Source of the DNA: Pseudomonadota bacterium
Lineage (GTDB): Bacteria > Pseudomonadota > Alphaproteobacteria > Acetobacterales > Acetobacteraceae
Direction: 5' to 3'
Length of the DNA stretch: 14,822 nt
NCBI GenBank assembly: GCA_021845835.1
Contig: JAJZVE010000035.1
Location: forward strand, 1-14,822
Shown here: positions 11,700-14,822 of the stretch, one piece after another
Layout of the letters: every line of letters begins with the position of its first letter
How positions within the stretch are numbered: position 1 is the stretch's first letter
Notes under the pieces: generated by a model
What the model was told of the DNA's origin: nothing
The model's database searches: none
The model's input: only the letters and a program-made list of their open reading frames with translations
Translations under genes and position numbers: made by a program

Positions 11700-11777
11700 G
11701 GTTTTCCTGGCATGTAGAAATTTCCCGGTCCGCAGTGTGAGGAATGAGGGACGTGAGCGGGCAAAGGCCGGAAGGTC

Positions 11778-11817
11778 AGGCGCATCCTGTCGCTGCGAGC
11801 ATTTCCGGATGACGCCT
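11778..11817 (-). promoter_or_regulatory. Leader hairpin of the minus-strand operon
   Basis: On the minus strand AGGCG-T-CATCC (11817-11807) pairs with GGATGCGCCT (11787-11778), giving a 10-bp stem with one bulged base and a 19-base loop. It begins about three bases after the transcription start predicted from the TTGACA box, so it would sit at the 5' end of the leader, roughly 80 bases before the GTG start. It might stabilise the mRNA or take part in control. No known riboswitch was recognised. Confidence 0.4.
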
Positions 11818-11827
11818 CTAACACAAG

Positions 11828-11857
11828 AAGATGCCGGCGGTTGCTTGCGCGTGTCAA
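11828..11857 (-). promoter_or_regulatory. Candidate promoter for the AT-hook/thioesterase/thiolase operon
   Basis: A perfect -35 box, TTGACA, reads on the minus strand from 11857 to 11852. After an 18-base spacer CATCTT (11833-11828) matches the -10 consensus at 3 of 6. Alphaproteobacterial housekeeping promoters often keep a strong TTGAC and a loose -10. Transcription would begin near 11820, leaving a leader of about 120 bases. Confidence 0.4.
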
Positions 11858-11991
11858 CCGGGTCTGTTCCGCCGCCTGCGTGATATCGGCGCGGCACGAC
11901 GGCGGGCGGGTCATTCCGCCGCGCCGGCCGTTGCTGCATAGTGGCCGCCACGTGCGGACCTGGGTCCGCGGGGTTGTGCGGGGGAGGGATC

Positions 11992-12537
11992 ATGCTGCGT
12001 CAGGCTCTGGTTGCCGCGGTTGCTGCGGGCGTCGTGCTGCTGGGCCGGGGGGCGGCGGCGCAGGCCGCCGACCAGCCGCCGCCGGCGGCCTGCATGGCGC
12101 CGATCCCGCCCGGTTCGGCCGACCCGGTGGTGCGCGACGTGCACTTTCACGTCACCACCGGCAGCCCGCTGATCTCCATCACGCTCTGCGTCGCGTCGGC
12201 CAGGGCGGACGTGCTGCAGGGCGCGGCGGCCAATGTCGGCGTGTTCAACCACGACGGCGTGCTGATCAACTACGCCGGCCAGAGCTACACCAACGTGGCG
12301 CCGCTCACCAATCCCTCGGCCGACGGGCCGAAGCTGGTGCTGATGTACGGCGTGGCGATCCAGGTCGACCCGAAATATGGCCAGCAATTTGACGCCAATA
12401 CCGTGGTGGCGCTGACCACGGTTGCCTGCACCAAGGCGCCCCCCGCCTGCGATCCGGCGCCGCCGCGGACCGAGACGTTCCTGCTGCCGGTGCAGATCGA
12501 CCAGGATCTTCCGGGCAGCGGCAAGCCGGCCAAGTGA
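11992..12537 (+). CDS. Small exported protein of unknown function, four cysteines
   Basis: I do not recognise this 181-residue protein. Residues 1-25 are a clear Sec signal peptide with likely cleavage after AAAQA, which places the mature protein in the periplasm or outside. The mature part looks beta-rich (VVRDVHFHVTTGSPLISITL, KLVLMYGVAIQVD). It has Cys34, Cys66, Cys146 and Cys153, enough for two disulfides, and ends TFLLPVQIDQDLPGSGKPAK. There is no lipobox and no other membrane segment. The start at 11992 is well supported by GGGGAGGG before the ATG; a longer in-frame start at 11941 would bury the signal peptide. It stands alone, convergent with the glycine-zipper lipoprotein 15 bases away. 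Confidence 0.8.
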   Translation: MLRQALVAAVAAGVVLLGRGAAAQAADQPPPAACMAPIPPGSADPVVRDVHFHVTTGSPLISITLCVASARADVLQGAAANVGVFNHDGVLINYAGQSYTNVAPLTNPSADGPKLVLMYGVAIQVDPKYGQQFDANTVVALTTVACTKAPPACDPAPPRTETFLLPVQIDQDLPGSGKPAK

Positions 12538-12552
12538 CGCGCTGCGGCGCCC

Positions 12553-13137
12553 TCACCAACCGCCGCCCCAGCCATAGTGCGGCGACCAGTAGGCGGGCGG
12601 CGCATACATCATCGGCGGCGGATAGGGGTAGGCGCCATAGGGCGCCGGCGCGTTCAGGTCGGGGACGTTTTCCCCTGCGGCGGTCATGCACTGGGCGTAG
12701 GTGATGTCGTAGCTGCGCTGCATCGCCCCGGAGGAGGCCTGCGCCGCGCCGAGGCCGAGGGCGCCGCCGCCGAGCAGTCCCGCGCCGGCGCCGATCGCGG
12801 CCCCGGTGCCCGCACTGCCACCCGCCGCCCCGAGCAGCGCGCCGGCGGCGGCGCCGACGCCGGTGCCGACGGCCGCGCTGGCCACGCCGCTCTGGGTCGC
12901 CGCCTGGCCGGGGCTGACGTTGCCGATCGACGCCGCCGCGATCTGCCGGCAGCGGAAATCGTCGGAGCGGAACTGATCGAAGCTTTTGCCGCTGCCCGGC
13001 ATCGCCGCGAAGCTCGGCCCGGTCGGCGGGGACACCGTGCAGGCGGACAGGCCAAGCGCCGCCGCCAGCGCCGCCGCCCGCTTGCGGGCGCGGCGCGCCC
13101 GATCCGGCCATATTGCACTGGACTGGGTCGTCGGCAT
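12553..13137 (-). CDS. Glycine-zipper lipoprotein with aromatic C-terminal tail
   Basis: A 194-residue protein. An Arg-rich n-region (DRARRARKR) and Ala/Leu core lead to the lipobox LSAC, so Cys33 is the likely lipidated residue. After SDDFRCRQIAAASIG comes a glycine zipper at about 84-135 (GTGVGAAAGALLGAAGG and further GxxxG repeats) that could insert as a helical hairpin in the membrane. SGAMQRSYDITYAQCMTAAG follows. The last 30 residues are rich in Pro, Tyr, Gly and Trp (PYPPPMMYAPPAYW, then HYGWGGGW). Glycine-zipper families include outer-membrane lipoproteins such as the SlyB type, but no specific role can be assigned. The ATG at 13137 is preceded by GAGG; the frame remains open upstream through livF without meaning. 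Confidence 0.82.
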   Translation of the reverse strand: MPTTQSSAIWPDRARRARKRAAALAAALGLSACTVSPPTGPSFAAMPGSGKSFDQFRSDDFRCRQIAAASIGNVSPGQAATQSGVASAAVGTGVGAAAGALLGAAGGSAGTGAAIGAGAGLLGGGALGLGAAQASSGAMQRSYDITYAQCMTAAGENVPDLNAPAPYGAYPYPPPMMYAPPAYWSPHYGWGGGW

Positions 13138-13304
13138 CGCATGGACCTCGCTCGGCAGTAGCGCCGGAGAACGCGAGCAGTTTTCGCCGGTCCATTTGCC
13201 GTCGCGTTGATTCCGGTCAATTGCCGACTGGCCGGCATCTTCACGTCGTCGCCAGCCAATTGGCGGCGCGTGTCCGGCGGCGGCGCGATTGCTTGCCGGC
13301 CGCC
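13138..13304 (-). other. Gap between livF and glycine-zipper gene
   Basis: This 167-base gap should contain the end of the liv transcript and the promoter of the glycine-zipper gene. TTGACC on the minus strand (13220-13215) is a possible -35 box, but no good -10 follows at the right distance. A 10-base palindrome GCCAATTGGC lies at 13255-13264. No strong terminator hairpin was seen after livF. Confidence 0.3.
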
Positions 13305-14014
<710 letters not shown>

Positions 14015-14018
<4 letters not shown>

Positions 14019-14767
14019 GCGGCGCTGCCCAGATAGGCCTCGCGCACCGCCGGGTCGTTGCGGATGTGCTCGGGTACGCCTTCGGCAATCGTGCGGCCCT
14101 GCGACAGCACGGTGATGCGGTCGGAAATGTCGAGCACGACGCCCATGTTGTGTTCGATCAGCAGCACGGTGACATGCTCCTTCAGCCGCCGCAGCAGCGC
14201 CTTGGCACGCGCGATGTCGTCGATCCCCATGCCGGCCAGCGGCTCGTCGAGGAACACAAGCCGCGGTTCGGAGGCGATGGCAAGGCCGATCTCCAGCAGC
14301 CGCTGCGCGCCGTGGGAAAGGTCGCCGGCGCGGTCGCCGGCGCGCCCGGCCAGCCCGACCGTCGCCAGCACGCGGGCGACGCGCGCCGGCATGTCGCCCC
14401 GCGGCGTCGGCGCGCGCCAGAACACCCAGCCCTCGCCGCCGGCCACCGCCTGCACGGCGAGGCGCACGTTCTCGGCGACCGTCAGGCTGGGGAACAGGTT
14501 GGTCACCTGGAACGAGCGCGCCATGCCCAGATGCAGCCGCGCATGCACCGGCAGCCGCGTCACGTCGCGCCCGGCGAAGCGGACCGCGCCGAGCTGCGGC
14601 GCGAGCGTGCCGGTCAGCACGTTGAACAGCGTGGTCTTGCCGGCCCCGTTGGGGCCGATCACCGCATGGATGGTGCCCGCCGGCACCGCCAGCGAGACCC
14701 CCGACAGCGCCCGGAAGTCGCCGAAGCGCAGGCCGATGTCGCGTGCGTGCAGCAGCGGGTCAGGCAC
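14015..14767 (-). CDS. livG: Branched-chain-type ABC transporter ATPase LivG
   Basis: A 250-residue ATPase of LivG type, starting with GTG and reading MPDPLLHARDIGLRFGDFRA. Walker A is GPNGAGKT (38-45), followed by TLFNVLTGTL. The LivG-typical ARSFQVTNLFPSLTVAENV is at 83-101. The ABC signature is LSHGAQ (150-155), slightly unlike the more common LSYGQQ; Walker B is LVFLDE (170-175); the H-loop is His206 in LLIEHNMGVV. The GTG lies inside the last codons of livM (8-base overlap), and the stop forms ATGA with livF. This is the standard livM-livG-livF order. Confidence 0.93.
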
Positions 14768-14822
14768 GCTGCAGGCTCCGGCGCAGGGCCAGCAGCAACT
14801 GGCCGGTGCCGCTCCAGAGGCC
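14760..14822 (-). CDS. livM: LivM permease C-terminal end (partial)
   Basis: The last 20 codons and a TGA stop are present on the minus strand, reading GLWSGTGQLLLALRRSLQRA; the gene continues beyond the right edge. The short peptide is not diagnostic. The call rests on position directly upstream of livG, where LivM, the second HAAT permease subunit, is normally encoded, and on the 8-base overlap with the livG start. Confidence 0.65.
   Translation of the reverse strand, partial: GLWSGTGQLLLALRRSLQRA

Larger units (their letters stand above)
11700..11991. other. Divergent intergenic region with a dyad upstream of the exported-protein gene
   Basis: This 292-base stretch separates the divergent genes at 11699 and 11992. 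On the minus-strand side it holds the TTGACA box and the leader hairpin. On the plus side, GCGGACC (11954-11960) and GGTCCGC (11963-11969) form a perfect 7-bp dyad with a 2-base centre, 22 bases before the start codon. It could be an operator or a leader hairpin. A strong Shine-Dalgarno sequence, GGGGAGGG (11981-11988), follows. No convincing plus-strand promoter pair, tRNA or small RNA was seen. Confidence 0.5.

Noticed and set aside
11696..11713. Mini-ORF MPGKP whose TGA overlaps the GTG start of the AT-hook gene
   Set aside because: It spans the Shine-Dalgarno sequence of the downstream gene and has no ribosome-binding site that I can support; five codons can arise by chance.

Overview
The window reads as ordinary chromosome of a high-GC alphaproteobacterium. 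The order hflK-hflC-degP, serB (opposite strand), miaA, ilvB-ilvN-ilvC, together with the protein sequences, suggests the order Rhodospirillales and most likely an Acetobacteraceae relative. That placement is inference from remembered gene order and sequence style, not from a search. I see no tRNA, rRNA, CRISPR array, insertion sequence, integrase, phage gene or toxin-antitoxin pair.

Left part (1-4487): the last codons of hflK run into hflC by an ATGA overlap, giving the two subunits of the membrane HflKC complex. They are followed by a DegP/Do-type periplasmic serine protease, so this block is envelope protein quality control. serB (phosphoserine phosphatase) lies on the minus strand, convergent with degP and divergent from miaA (tRNA dimethylallyltransferase). 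The two start codons are only 38 bases apart.

Middle part (4484-8063): ilvB, ilvN and ilvC encode both acetolactate synthase subunits and ketol-acid reductoisomerase, the first two steps of valine, leucine and isoleucine synthesis. A possible promoter overlaps the miaA stop codon and lies so close to ilvB that the transcript could be almost leaderless. The ilvN-ilvC gap carries a pair of inverted palindromic repeats, each beginning with GTAG, that looks like a REPIN (inverted REP doublet). A perfect 32-base palindrome closes the ilv block.

Minus-strand operon (11857 down to 8095): a TTGACA box and a leader hairpin precede four genes that run leftward. They are an uncharacterised coiled-coil protein with an AT-hook-like motif, a 4-hydroxybenzoyl-CoA-type thioesterase (ATGA overlap), a thiolase of the 3-oxoadipyl-CoA type (8-base overlap), and a LivK-type periplasmic binding protein. 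This suggests uptake and CoA-dependent breakdown of an organic acid, perhaps aromatic.

Right part (11992-14822): a small exported four-cysteine protein of unknown function is convergent with a glycine-zipper lipoprotein. The right end holds the 3' half of a branched-chain (HAAT) ABC transporter operon on the minus strand: the end of livM, then livG and livF, joined by overlaps. The binding protein at 8095-9306 may serve this transporter, but they are about 4 kb apart with other genes between.

The genes are mostly housekeeping. The items most worth a second look are the REPIN-like element, the AT-hook protein heading a catabolic operon with a structured leader, the Asp-to-Glu change in the thiamine-diphosphate motif of IlvB, and the possible near-leaderless start of ilvB.
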